From positions 20,517,368 to 20,581,367 of the forward strand of contig JALIRH010000004.1 of NCBI GenBank assembly GCA_023055505.1: 64,000 nucleotides of DNA, in the 5' to 3' direction. The stretch comes from Callipepla californica brunnescens (Eukaryota > Chordata > Aves > Galliformes > Odontophoridae). Shown here piece after piece: positions 40,215-55,200 of the stretch (position 1 is the stretch's first letter; the number at the start of each line of letters is the position of its first letter). A program made the position numbers and the translations under genes. The notes below the pieces were generated by a model, which had not been told where the DNA came from, did not search any database, and worked only from the letters and a program-made list of their open reading frames with translations.

Positions 40215-43200
40215 CTGTAGGAAACACACATTTTATGTTATTTTTTAGGTTAGGGATTCTAGCAATGCTGATTAATTCTAGTAGACATATCACATTCTGT
40301 AGTCACAAGAAAGATCACTTAATACCCAATTCCTACGCAGTGGAGGTAATATAATCAAAATTAACACTGAAGAAAGCATTGGATAAACTTTCAGGGACTT
40401 TGTCCATCCTGCACTTAACTTCTGACTTGACCTTAGTTACACACTTGTTTATACTTACTGATTAGGAAGAGACTCACCATAAAACACATCCGAAAAGGTA
40501 GTTATAAGAGAGTAAACAAGTTCAGGTTTCTGGTACAGTACTGTTATTGTCATGTCCAGAATCTAGGACCAGAATCTTTGTTCTACATACCCAAATACAA
40601 AGCAGAGATCACTATTTTCTACCTAGATGCTGTAACTAGAAAATCTGTGCTAGCATAAGCTGTTTAACCGTAACTTTCCTATCTACCTATAGTATGCACG
40701 TTCTGTGAACACTATTATTTCCATTACAGACTCCTACTAACTCACACAATTGACTACTAGCTTCTGTGCAATGCAGAAGGCACATCAAAAACAATTTATG
40801 CTTACCATGGCAACATCATCCAGTATGCTCTGTGGTGAGCTGTGAGCCATAACCTGAAAGAAATAAATGTTATTTGGTCTGAAAGCTCAATGTAAACCGT
40901 ATAATGACTTTGGGGGGAAAAGAAACTGCTACTTCTCAAGAGCTTTTAATACTTGGCACAGACAAAAGTGTTTCCAATTCATTAGTTTCTAGTGTTAGTG
41001 AGGGCAAAATTAAAAGTTCATAAAATTTAATTATACTGAGTGCAAGCCTATGGCTTATTACTAAGGGACAAGATCCAGCAAGCTTCAGAGATTCAATGCA
41101 ATCTCTATTTTGCTGGCTATATGGCACCTTTGGTAAGCTTCCCTAATTCACGTAACAAACTCCTCATTCTTCAACAGTGAATTCCTGCTGAAAGACTGAA
41201 GCAAAATTTGCTTTAGCATTCTAATACAGTTTCCCATCCGTCCTGAAGTATTTCAAGGATTTGAATTTTCTAGTATCATAAATCTGTCCTTCAATAAAGC
41301 TGTCCTTCAAAACTAGGAAATGTCATTCTTCTTGTCTCTTTTAAATGTAATTTAAAACTTGACAAATATTTTCTGTTTTTCAGTTTCTGTCTTCTCCAGG
41401 AAGAGCCCCAATTCTCTCAGGCTGTCCTTATAAGAGATGTGTTCCTTTCCATAGACAGTTTCTGCAGCCTTTCTCTGGACACACTCCAAGAGGTCAACAT
41501 CACTCCTGTACTGAGGAGTCCATATCTGGACACAGTACTCCAGGTGAGGTCTCATCAGTACAGAGCAGAGGGGCAGCATCACCACTCTTGACCTGCTGGC
41601 TGTGCTTCTTTTGAAGAAGCCCAGAACACAGCTGACTTTCTGGGTTGCAAGGGCATACAGCTGGCTCACATCCAGCTTCCCATCTATCAGTACCCTCCAG
41701 GTCTTTTTCAGCAGGGCTGCGCTCAATCTTTCATCCCTTGGCTTGTATTTGTAATGGGGGTTGCCTTGACCCAGGAGCAAGACCTTGCATTTGGATCTTA
41801 CGAGGTCCACCTGGAATCACTGCTCAAGCCTGTCTAGGTCTCTCCAAATGGCATCCCGTCCCTCTGGTGTGCCAACCATACTGCACAGCTTGGTGTCACC
41901 AGCAAACTTGCTGAGGGTGTACTCGACACCACTGTCTATGTCACTGATTAAGTTATTCAAAGAGTATCAGCCCCAGCATCTGACCCCTGGGGGACAACAC
42001 TCATCATCCTTCTCCATTCAGACACTGAAACACTAACCACTGCTCTCTGGACTTGATGCTGCAGCCAGTAAAACATAAGTAGAGGCCCTCATGAACATAC
42101 TGAGAAAGCAGTACCTAATTTGATGGAATGATCTAAGCAGAGTTTAGTTCAAAAAAAGTGAAACATGACTGAAAGGAACGGGAGAATGTCTTTTATTGCT
42201 AAGTTTAATAGCTTGGTATTTGTCTACTAAAAGTAACTAAAAAGCCTTTTAAATATGTTAATTTAAAACTTACGTGATATCAGCCTACTGTCTTTCCCTG
42301 AATTCACACATCCTATTTTGTAAACTTAAAGTATTTAATTTGCCATGAGCATTTTTACTGAAATTAAATGTTAAAATTATCAGGTGTAACAGCTGCTTTT
42401 CTCAACTGTTCACTTCAGATAACCTCATGGACTAGAGCGCTAAATGGTTATTAAATAAGTACAGTTAGTACGTGCCAGATGCTGTTAAGTATTCAAGACG
42501 GTAACTTGTAAAACACTAGTGTACATACTAACCTGAAGTACAGCAGTCATCTCTGCTCACCAATATTATAAATTATAGAGAAGGTAAGAACAGACTGCCT
42601 TCAAACAACAGATTCTGATACTACTCCTGCAGCTTTAATGGGCAATAAAATCCAGACTTCAAAAAGGATCTAGAAGATACTAACCTTAGAACAAACAAAG
42701 TCAACTAGTGTGGCTTCTTCTTCACCAATATATTCTATTATCTTCTTGTTGATCCACGGTCTAATCCGACGTTCCATTAGTGTCTGAAAGAAAAATTGCA
42801 CCATTCTTTCCATAAATTTTATTACCCTGAAAAATTACTGCCAGAATAACAGCCAGAAGACCCAAGTCAACAGCTCAGTGAAAGATGACTGCTTCAAAAG
42901 TAATATCTCATTTTATTGGCCCACAATGTCAGAGGCTGAAGTTGGTGGTATGGCAGTAGAGGTTGAACCTTCCCACCAATATTCCATTATATTTTGCTGA
43001 CACACAACAGATGACAGCAGAGGGGCAGTCTAACTGAATGACGTAAGACATGGAAGTACATATGATGCAACAATGTGCAACAGAATTCTTCCACAAGGAA
43101 AAAAGCACACCCAATGACACTTGCTGAACATTTATGCAGACCACCTCAGCTAGGATTTTTTTTTTTTTTTTTAATGAGTGCAGCATGCAGGCTTTTGTTC

Positions 43201-46200
43201 ATCACTGGTGAAAATACAAATCCAGTGGTGACAGCTAAGTTGAACAGTGTTTTGTAGCTGATAATCTGAGAGCATAATAGCATTATTTGATATCTGTTGT
43301 AGTTTCTATAGAAATAAATAGGAGGCATTACTTTCAGAGCAACCTACATATATTTTGGAATTAACTGAGAACCCTCAGTGATCTGGACATCACTATTCCT
43401 GACAAACATTTAGAAACTTTTTGTAAGACTTTTTTTTTTTTTTTAATCCCCATTTCTAATATTATTCAGCAACTCAGGAGAGTTGTCAATTCAATATACC
43501 AAACAAAATGAAGCAGATATACTTCAGAATAAGAGCTAAACATGGAAAAGAAACAAAATACTCATGTTCAATTCCATTTAATAGTTCTGCTTCAATCCAC
43601 TGAGGTGCTAGGAATGCTACAGTTCAATTCCAAGGTTTGTTGGGAAAGATTAAGCATTTTGAGCGTCGTTAAGAAATTAACTCACCGAATCCACAATTGA
43701 CCAGTCAAGAGGATATGCAAAGAGCTCTGGTTTTGCTGTGGGAATCTTCTCAATGAGACTCTTAATATGTTTGCGTTTTTCCTCTGTATTGACGCTGCCT
43801 TTGATATTGCTTTTATCTTCATCTCCGTAATCCAGAGGAACAAGTTTCCTCTTCCGAGGCACATCATCACTGTCTTCATCATCAAATTTATTGAAAACAC
43901 TATCCACAGCAAGTTTCTTCCTTTTTACAGCATTGGGCTGATTAGGACTATTACAGGCACCTACAACCCATAAGACAGAATCACAAATACATAAACGGGA
44001 ATTAAATCTAATTTCTCTTCACACATTTTTTGATGAGTAACTGCGTGTTACACAAATGTCAAATCACAAAATTTGCTATTAAAATGCCAAACTCAAACTG
44101 AAATTCTTCAAGGTTCCAGAAAAACAAACAGCAACCCTGAAACCAATTAGCATCCTTTAATGAGGGAGGGAGACTGTAACATGCATTCAAACCTTGGCAG
44201 AGGCAAATCAATGGAGTTTACTGTGAGTTTAATTGCAGGAAAAGCACTAAATCTGTCAGACTAATAGCACAGAGCTGCTCTTCATTCAAGTTGTAACATT
44301 AGTGTGAGCTCAAATTACAGCCTGAGTATAGCTGAAAATAAAAAATGCACAATGCTTCTTGAAAATCAAGTATAATTAGTTCTGATACTCTGAACAAAAC
44401 ACTAGGAAACTGCTGAAGAGCTAAGGAACTTTATGTTCATGCTCCAACTGCAATCGTCATCAATTCATTGTACTACTTTAAGAGGGAAGAAAGCTCATTT
44501 CCAGCTTCCTAGTTTTGAAAGAGTCTTTGTCCATGAATATGGGAAGTATCTATAACTTAGTTAAAATATACTTACATTAATGAAAAGTAACAAAGCTTTA
44601 CAAGAGATGCTTAGAAACCTTTAAAGAAAAAGAATGTGAAGTAAAATAACTGATCTCAGTTTGAAGCATTCCTAAAATATTAATCCTTTAGGATGACAAG
44701 ACTTTTCCACTCTACATTTTGGGAGAGAGATCTGTACTCCATATGCAGAGCATATGACTAACGTTACTTAATAGAACACGCAAAAAATATACAGTATATT
44801 TGGAAAACTATACGGCTGGTCACCTTAACATTTCTTTTTCTTTGCAAACCCATTTGAACATTAACATAAAACTGTAAACTCACCTAGTTTGAGGCTAAGT
44901 CCTATTTTGGGACGATGTTCCTCTGGCTGTTGCTGGTCAGGTGAATTTTCATGGGGGATAATAATGCCACAGGGAGATTCATCACCAGGTGTGTTAGGGG
45001 TTGCATTTCCACTAGCAGAAGAAACAGATGGGGCAGAACTAATTGGTCGTAAAGTTGGTTTAAGGCAGGGCTTTTGCTCAGGCTCTTCCTCCTCTTCCTC
45101 TGGTTCTTCTCTTTTTTCTTCTTTTTCTGCTTTTTCCTCCTCTTCCTCCTCAGACTCTGGCTCTTGTTTGATTTGTGGCTGCCTACGCCGCTCAGCCTCC
45201 TGCTCCATCTACAATGGAACAGAATTAAAAAAGAAGCTCTGTAAAAACAGCACTGTTCAAAGAAAGAAATGATAGTTAAGAATTAATAAACCCACCTACT
45301 GTCATTTTATTGAAAAATACTGACTAATCTAGTTTTTGAACTCCATCTAGAGATGTGTCTTGAAGCAATTTCTCATTTCTAATCTTTTTACTGCTTGCTT
45401 GAAATTTATTTATTTTTAAGAAAAGGTGAATAGACCAAGTATTAACCATTAGATCTATACCTTATTAAAGACATTTTAATATCACTTAAGAGTAGCAGAA
45501 TATAAAGGGATTTTTTTCTTCCTGTCAAGCTAACAGCTACTTACCCTCTGAAGTTCTGCATCTGGATCTGGGTGTCCCTCTGCCAGAAGGCGCTGTCTGA
45601 TTTCTTCTAATTCTTCCTTTTCTCTCTTCCTATCCCGCTCATCTGCTTCCATCTCTTTCTCTCTGTCTCGTAGTCTTTTCTGAAGAGCACTGCCCCTACA
45701 AAAAGTACAGAATTTGTATGTTAAAGGAACACTCCAATGATAACCCTGTATGACAATGCAAGAGGTACCTGATATCGATGTTAACACTTTAATATTTAAA
45801 TACTAGAGTCATAGAATCATGTTGTCTCCCCTATTTCTGTAACAGGAAAAAAAAATCCCTACATTCTTGCACAGAATTTACCAATTTCATTGAAAGATAC
45901 TTATCACATTAAGATACTTACACGACCATTACATCACTACTTAATCACTCAAACGTAAACTCCAGAAACCTCTGTCAACAAAATCATCAGTGACTATTTT
46001 CTCGCCTGAGATCAACACAAAGACATACCTGTAGTATTTTGGATCATCTCTGTCGTCATCATAATCTTCTAAGAATTCTTTTAACCGTTTAGCTTCTTTT
46101 GCCTGTAAGACATCAAAGCATAAACACTATTATATCTGGTTTAAAATCTAGGAATATTTTTAGCAAGTCAATTCTTCAAACAAAATGTAGAGTTTTCCAT

Positions 46201-49200
46201 AGAAAGGGGAAACATTGTACGACCATTGTACTTCATAATAAAAGCAACCTTCAGAGCTGCAGCATTTGTGTTCTCAAATAACTGCCACACATGCTGAAGT
46301 CTAGCTTCCCTGGCAAATGCTAACCATTCGCCTGCTGTTCGGAAGCAGTAAATCAATTTCTTATTCTGCTTGATTGTGCAACTTCCATGGAGCTTTTGTT
46401 TTACGTATTACTGTTTTTATCTCAACCCAAGAGTTTCTTTCTTCCAGTTCTTCTCCCTGTCCTACTGAGAGGGAGGTTTCAAGAAGCTGTGCGGGACTTA
46501 GCTGCCTATTGGGGATACAACAACAGTCCCAATTACTGTTTTTTTGGTTTTTTTTGAGGGTGGCTGGGAGAAGGGAGGCATTTAATTCCATGTAGAACAA
46601 TATCTTTTTCTCATTTTTTATTCTTTTGTTCCTCCTTTTCCATTTTCTGCTTTCCAACAAATACCACGCCACCTCCTACCTGGAGCTCTCCTGAATATTC
46701 CTCTGGGATCATTATGAAATGAAATGAGACCACCACCATTTAAAATATTTTAAACAAGGAAAACTATTAAACTGAGGAAGTATCCATCTTCTAAAGCTGC
46801 AATTTCAGACGACATTCACAGGTATTATACTGGTAACTGACTTTAGTTCATCGGTTGTGAAATTGCCACAGAAATACAGCAGTGCTTAGATATTACATAA
46901 GATCCACAGGCATGTGAGCTGGCTGCAAGCAAAAATGTTGTTTCTAGTTCCATTGGTATAACATAAAAAAAGATAGGTTCCCAAAAAACCTGATGAAAAT
47001 ACAGGTTACAGATAGAGTTGCATGTGATGGCCAAACCATAGTGCTTATACAGCTACCTACTTCTCGCTGTCTTGTCTTCACAAGATCAAGTCACATAATT
47101 GTTTTCAGGACTCTGGTTTCAGGTACTCCTGCTTCTATTCAACAGCTTTTTCAAGTCTATTAATGCAGGTTTTTGTATAGAAAAACGTGTATACAGAATG
47201 AACGCTCTAACACTACATAAAGGTAACAGGAGAGTATCCCTTCCTAAGTAGGACACAAAGAACGAGGGGGACAAAAATCATAGGCAATTACCATTTCCCT
47301 TCTTCTTTCTTCTTCCCTTTCAGCCTCTTTCTCATATTCTCGACTTTTCTTCCTCTCTCTGATTTCCCAGTTTTTAAGACGCTACAACAGAAGAAAAACA
47401 CACAATATAGACTCAAGGAAATTGAAAGCAGAACTACTTTGTATTATCATTTGGAAACATATACATTAGAATTAAGCAAAATTAGTTATTGTTCAAGACT
47501 CTGGAACAAAGAGTCCCACGTTCTTCTGACTGACTGAAAAACTCTGCCCCAGTTCATACTGTCAAAAGACAAAGCGTATTTAGAAAAGAAGAGATGGGAG
47601 GAATAGCATATTCTATGGCAAAACAGTTACTATGACTCCACAGAAGTAATTTTTATTCTTAAGGCATCTTAGAAATTCCAACCTACCTCTTGATACGCAG
47701 CTTCCTTTTCCCGCAGTTTCCTCTCTAACTTTCGGCGTTCATAGGCATCTTCTTCATCTTCTTCTCTATCTCTCTTTTTATCCTTTTCTCGCTCTCGTTC
47801 CCGCTCTCTTTCCCGTTCCCTTTCGCGTTCCCTTTCTCGCTCTCGTTCTCTTTCTCGTTCTCTTTCCCTGTCTCTGCTTTTTTCTCTGAAGGAAGCAAAA
47901 AGTCCAAATTTATGTACAGAGCCCTTCATCTCCATTCAACGAAATGATGTACTTTTAAGTGTATGATGCACTACTTACACCATCTTGCAAGTTGTCTTTC
48001 TTGTGCAATTATACAGGATGATTAGCCAATACAGCAGTAGGATAAATCAGGACTTTGAGATAAACAGTTCTTGAATATATGAAAGTAGTTGTTTGAGCAC
48101 TGCAACTATTTAATAGGAATATCTACAGAAATTAAGCGTAAGCACACGGCAACTCATTTATTAGGTTACGTTCATAGTTCTCTATAAGCAAGTGACAGCT
48201 AAAAATGCCACAAAAAGGTATGCTTAATAAACCCTTCACATTTACACGGCTTACAGGTAATATAAGCCCCGATTACAAGAAAATAAAAGGTGTAACTGCT
48301 ACTTCTCCTATGGTGAAGATGGAAACGGTAGCACCTAGAGCCTGACACGAGTCATAGTTGAAGAGTGGAAAATGAATTCCCTTACTTTAACAAAACAAAA
48401 CAAAAAAAACCTAACAAACCAACATCCAGATGTGCAAGAAGAAGATGAAAACTATTTAAGGCAAAGAATGATGAAGACAGTGGAGAACTCCGAGAGCAAA
48501 CCAACAAATTACTCATGAACAAATGAACACTACTGATAAAAACCTGCATATTTAAGTCATGGTTGCTTGCTGCATATTACTATCCTTACATTCCTAAGCT
48601 GTGCAGGAAATCAATGACTCTTCTGATTAGCGTAAGCACAATCTTTTCTAAAATTTAACTTCCTTTTTAAAATTGATCTTCAAAAAGGACCACTCTTTTT
48701 CAAATGGCAGCTTCTTTCCTGAACTATACGCTCAGCAAACAACACTAGGAGTAACTGAAACAGATAGCAACTCAAGCGTACTACCTTGATCTGCTCCGAT
48801 CCTTGTTGCGATCCGAACTTCTTTCACGATCTCTGTCCCGATCTCGGTCCCGTTCTCGGTCTCTGTCTCGGTCTTTAGTTCGGTCACGATCCCTATCTCG
48901 CTCCCGTTCACGCTCCCGTTCTTTTTCCTTCTCTCGTTCACGCTCCCGTTCCCTTTCTCTTTCACGCTCTCTCCTTTCTCGTTCACGCTCCCGTTCCCTT
49001 TCTCTTTCTCTGCGTTCTTTTTCAATTTCCTGTCTTTCTTTCTCCTTTTTGCCTTTTTCCTCCTCCAGTTTCTAAAAACCAACAAGAGAACTTACATAGT
49101 TAATTCTGTAGTTATAGGAACCAGACATTCCCGACGCAACACACAAGGCTGGTAATGGAAATACCAAAACCGCCACTGATTTTAAAATATTAAACAGGGC

Positions 49201-52200
49201 TTTTGGTGGGTATTTTTTGAAACTCATAAGTATGAAATCAAAATGCAGCAATCACAAGACTAGATTTCGTGCAAAAGCATAGATCTACACAGACCAGCAA
49301 TCTCCAACCTTAGCAGAGCAGGGCTGGCCTCAAATAAGCTGACCAAACTGCACATCCACAGTGCATTGCCAGTCATGATTCAAGTGGGCCACAGATTCCA
49401 TTGGTCCTATAAGCCACTTGGGTACAAGCAGAGTGAACTTCTAGATGAAGAAATTTAATCCTGTTCAACTACAGAAATATATTTCAGTGGAATGCTTACT
49501 GGGACAACGTATTTTGCAACAAGTCTTGGCAGACCAAAACCATCCTATATGAGAAGTTGGGTAAAGGAATTTTTCCACTTACACATGGTGCATGTGGTTT
49601 AACAATGAAGAAAGCTGCAACCTTTCCCCTCCCTAAAAAAAAATCTAACAGTTCATTGGTAAAAATTGGACTCTGCAGAATGGAATCCTTAACTTCCACC
49701 ACTGCAAGATGGAAAGAATTAAAAATAAAAAAAGGTTGGAAATAGCTCTTTTGAAACACAGAAACTAAAGGGTTACCTGCTACAGTTTTACTAAAAATTG
49801 TGCAAAATTGCCATTTTAAAAATTTCAATTACAAACAGTTCCTATGACCAGAATTCCTATAAGACAATAGAAAATACATCAACAGAATGATAGATAAATC
49901 CATCCTTGGAAGCAATTGTTATGTGTTAACTTACAGATGCTGTGCTAGGACATGGACCGCCAACACTGGATTAACCTTGCCTACAAGCTATGTTTCTGGG
50001 AGGAAGAGCAAGTACACGGTTCACAAATACACCAAATAACAGCCAAGTATACCAAATTTCAACCTGACAGATGCCAGAATACCACTTTATATATATATAA
50101 ATATATATACTGAACAGTATAAACATGTTTATGCCCTTTGGCTCCACGTTTACCATCACTGAAATGAAATTAAAAACTGGAACAATCAAACAGCATTCTG
50201 TTTTTTTTTTTCTTTTCTTTTAAACAAAGCATGTAAGACAACTTTAAAAAGCAATCTTACCTGATAAATGTTCTTCTGCCATAGGCACGGAGACCAGAGA
50301 ACCAACAAAGGATTACAGAAATAAAGCTAATTCACTAGTGATTAATGTATCCAGTGAAACTACTCTGCATTGATAGCACAATACAGGCAAACCAATATTG
50401 GATACATTAAAATCACAAAGGAAAAAGGGACTAAAAATGGTAGGAAATAGGTAGAAAACTGGTATGAAAAACAAAACTTGGATCCTACAAGATTCATGGC
50501 TCTGAAAATCAGTTTCTAAAGGACCATACTTTACAGGAGCTTCACAGCATTAAACCTCAGTCTACTCAGATGCAAAACTAGGCTGCCAACTTCTAAAAAT
50601 CAAACTTACCTCAAATTTCATATACTTTTAAAAAAAGTTTATATACTGAAATGGTTGATACTTACAGGTTATCTTAGATGTTCCAATAGAAAATTCTTTT
50701 GAAGAACTGCTTTTTTGTCACTCAGAAACTTTGTGGTAAAAAAAAATTCATGTGTTTGGTGCGTTTTTTGTTTTGTTTTTTTTTAACTTAATGTTTACAC
50801 ATGTGTAAACACACAACCATGTGAATGAAAACCCATTAGGTAGGTCCTCTTCCTTAAAATCCAATTGAAAAAGAATAATTCAGCCTACTTCATAATCTAA
50901 ATCTCATCTCAAGTTCTATCAGCCTAAACAAGAGGATCTGAAAGGGTAATGGGATGGGAACGGTATCTGATATATTGAAGTAATGAACAGAAATGAACAG
51001 GTAGAAAAATTATAAATCTTACCTTGAGCTCTCTTCAGACTCGTCCGTGCTGTAAATGGACGCCCCCTGCAATCCTGATACCCTGACAGTCTGTGTTATT
51101 GTTTTATAAGCTCATACCAAAAACATGCAAAGGTTCACTGTGCTCACTAGCCAGCTGCTAAAGATTCAACAGCCCCTTTTAAATGTATCTATTTTGTTTG
51201 GTTTTTGATGTTAAGTAACAAGAATAGCCCCCTAATAATAAAGACAGTAATATGCTGAAAAGCTTCTGAAACAATGAAGCACTTTTTTTGTTTGTTTGCT
51301 CTTGTTTTTGTTAAGCATGTGACTTGCTTGTATCTTAATAACACTGGCTTGTTGGGGCTTGGAATTGAACACGTTCTACTGAAGTTCCACCATGAATCAG
51401 TTTCATACTGAATTGCTGAGCTTCTACAGATGATTTCTTCTAGAATTTTCCCCACGTTTCCACCTCCAACAACTTCGATCGAGCAAAAAACCAAACATGT
51501 ATACATCTAATAAGGTGTAGTCACTTGCGTATACATAGATAAAATTGCAAGAAAACGAGGTAACATCTTTAGTAACTACACATGGTAAAGCTGAGTAACA
51601 TGGGTGTGCCTCACCTCCACTAGTTTCAATGTTTTCATTAACACTGATTATGGGATATTTTGAGACACAAGCATGGGCTCAAAATAGGAGTGTGCTGCTA
51701 TCTCCCTACACCAAGGGTCACTCCAGTTTTGTAGGGGAGAAACAATATCAACTTTAAGCTAAACATTAAAACAAGAACATTACATGCAGACTCGTGCTTT
51801 ACGATACTTAAGCTCCATTTTACAAAGTAGAAACATTCACAGATGCAATAGCATTTATGGAAACTTCTGTAAGTGGGAGCTAAGGTGGGATTTAACACAC
51901 ACAAACATTTCCAAGCCAGTTACCCCTTTGCATATTTTTCTGAGGGGGCATCCATAAGTATAATAAAAAACAGAAGCTCATACTTACATCCTATTCCATG
52001 TTACTTTCCAAGCTGTGAGTTTCATCTTGCATTAGTCACCATATGATCTCTATCATAATGGTGGGGGTCAATGAATAGATTAGCTTTATGGGAATTTACA
52101 GTTCTTCCATGCATCTAAAGTTTGGTAAGTCTGGTAACCACTGACCTAGTTTTAATCTTTCCCCCACTCTTAACTTAGAACTATTAAAATAAAGACTTAA

Positions 52201-55200
52201 ATTTAATTCAAGTTTCAACTCTTCATAAAATCTTGGATTATGTTATAAATCTACCTACAGAAACACACTCAAGTGTATGTCTTACACTGCAGCCCCATTT
52301 AGCCTTTAGCTACAAACATCTTGACTTAATGTATGTGAAGAAACTTAAGTTGCCTTTATTCACGTTAAAGTGAGAAGACTGAAAAATAATCAGCAGCAAT
52401 CAAAAGCCTTAGCATAAAGATGTCAAGGGCCACTTTAACGTGGTAACTGTCTTTTGGTAAAGAGTAACATGTATATTAAACCTAATATAAGCATCATTTT
52501 AAGTGATACTGCCATGTACTGCTAAATTTTATAATAGTGTCTTTTCGGATTTTGAAAAATTCTAATTTGTATTAAGCGCAAAAACAAGAATACTACCTTG
52601 TGTGTGTCTCTGAATTTACTGATCTCTCTTGATATCAGGTCTCTTTTGTCTTCCTCCATTTCTATAGCATTTATATCCTCCTAAAAAACAAGTGGGACAG
52701 GAGGAGAACCATTAAGAGCTGTTTGTACAGACACAGGAGAACAAGAGAAAAGCTGAAGGTTAGAATTTTTCAACCCGTCTTGTAAGAGATAAATAAAGTC
52801 CTTCTGCAGTACCAAACCTGACAGTCTGATGTTAATGAGTGAAAAAAATAAAAATAAAAAAATCAGATGGACAAGAGTCACAAATCTGGCAACTAGCAGT
52901 AAACATAGTCATTGTCAAAGCCTACAATGTAAACGAACCTTGGTGATGAGTGGATAAGGTATCAGTGGGGCCACTGGAAATCTGCGGAAAATCTGCGGAA
53001 AAATCCACGGAGATTTTTTTTTTTAAAAATAGATTGCATTCTACTCTGAAAAACAATGTTTTGTATGTTTGTACTATAAAGCAATATCGTATTGCTGTGA
53101 CCTTATTTCTTGATTCAACAAAATTACAGAAGAACCTCGCTAATTCTCCCTCCTCTGAACTACTTCAATACACAGTGAGGTCTCGTATTATTAAGACTTC
53201 ACTGAATCATCAAGTATACTACAGGATATTAGTATGCTATGAAAGCATCATAAACAAGACTAAGCTACACTTGCGAATACAATCAGTGTTATTTGTGGTG
53301 CACAAGTCTTGAATTACTCGCTAATTCGCAAAATTTGGTTAAGTTGCACCTACTAACTAGTAGTGCGAATTAGCGAGGTTCCCCCGTGCTTGAAATTGAA
53401 AAACAGATTCCACTCACTCTCAGTTCCCCACACACATTTTCAACTCCCCCATATCAGACATCCGTAAGAACTAACACCAGACTCAATTTCTAACATCAGT
53501 GGGAGTTTTCTTCGCCTCCATGCCCTTCAGGGCACAAAAGGCCCAAAGCTAGAAAGCTTCCCCACCCTCCACACATACATATCTGCATCAACCTTCCCTT
53601 TCCCATCAGATCACAGTCCTCCCCTCTCTTGTCTTTTATGGTCAAGAGAATAACGAGCTAGGACCATCTCTTCACTCCCACCTCTATCCACACAGGCCAA
53701 TGATGGCAACTTTCAAGTTTTTTCTCCTTCCCAATACAGGAGGAATGATGGGGTGAACTTTCAATCCACAAGTAATAAGAGCATATTTGTCTACTTGACT
53801 AGCTCAGATTGGTCAAATTTTACATCACAGAAAACTAGCACAGGGTGTTTTGTCCCAGTGACACACTCAGCACTTGTCTCCTTCAAGACTGATGGCTTCT
53901 TACAGCATTTATCTACCTGTCCTTATTCATCGCCATATAGATGTACTCACAGGACAATTTACATTTTAACAATGCATCTAACAGAAAACAGCTGATAGCA
54001 TTAGACAATGACTCATTGTAAATTCTCATCCAAGAAAGCATCTTCTCCCAAAGGAAGGGAGAGAAAAGAAAGACAAATTCTCAGCTCAGCACTCTTATGC
54101 CTTGGGTTAGCCATGGATAATAATGTTATGGGGAAGATACACTCACTCCCTGAGGGAGATGTTATCTCTTGCACCACACTTAAACCCCATAAATATCTGA
54201 AACTGCATTATTGACTTTGGAATAGGTACTTTACAGAAGACTTAAGAGAGTAAAAATCTTGGTCAAACGATTCTCCAATCTTTCATATTAGGTGCAGAAT
54301 GGAAAGTGTAAGACTCCATTTTCCCATGGTTAGAAATTTGGCTGGAAAAGCTAAGTCTGAGTTTGTTCATTCTTAATCCCTCTTCTCCAGAGTTTCTTTT
54401 AAACCATAAAAAGGTCATTCACAGAAGCAGGTCTAAACCAGAACATTCATTCCTGCTTAACAACTTCTTTTGCATTACACAATATAGTAAAACCAGCTGA
54501 TAAATTCCAGCCAAATTGACACATGCGTGTAAAAGTGATTTTGTAAAGTAGTCAGATTATAACACGCCTTTCATCCCTGAAGGATCCCTCCAAAATTCGT
54601 GAGGCACACACATATATAGCTAATGAAGTTCATCCACATGTGGAAAAACAGCTGCAGCCAGTTGGATCAAGGCACACTACAAGAATGCATACTATAAGTG
54701 AAGAGAGAGAGAGAAATTTGTCAACAAATACCAGAGCAAATCCTTGCCATTACAAATGTGCCCTGGCATTCTTCACTGGAAATGCAGATTATGCAGAAAG
54801 TTTTTAGAGTTGTTTTTAAAGTTTTCATCTGAAAAACCTACATGCATGTACAGTTTAAACTGCACTCCGTTCAGTATTTCCACCTTCAGAGGGATGAAAG
54901 GTCAATTCAAACCTGCCCAGATTCAAAACTGTTGTTCCAAGAAGTTTAGGTGCTTAGATCCCTAAACCACTCTGAAAGGATAGCTTCTATAACTGACTAG
55001 CTTTTAGCATAAAACATGAAACTGCTGCTGACATCAATGCTTGTTGATCTGGTTTCTCATCGTAAGTTTAGGTTTAAAGCGTTTGCACAAGGTTTGGCCA
55101 TTATATAAAGGTGAGTTGAAGAAAAATCTGCTTTGTCCAAAATCAAAACACATACGTCCTCCTTCTTTTCCTTTTTCTTCTTCCTGGGGTGAGAGTCAGA

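Noticed and set aside
41352..41810. 152-codon minus-strand frame as a host gene
   Set aside because: It decodes CR1 reverse-transcriptase C-terminal sequence, so it is retrotransposon-derived and truncated.
45805..45830. Possible CR1 tail ('gagtcatagaatcatg')
   Set aside because: Too short, with no adjacent CR1 sequence.
48803..49075. Plus-strand open frame rich in Arg-Ser dipeptides, resembling an SR splicing protein
   Set aside because: It is the exact antisense of the RBM25 Arg-Glu exon; GAACG-type codons read as Arg-Ser on the other strand. It ends with the exon and has no splice context.
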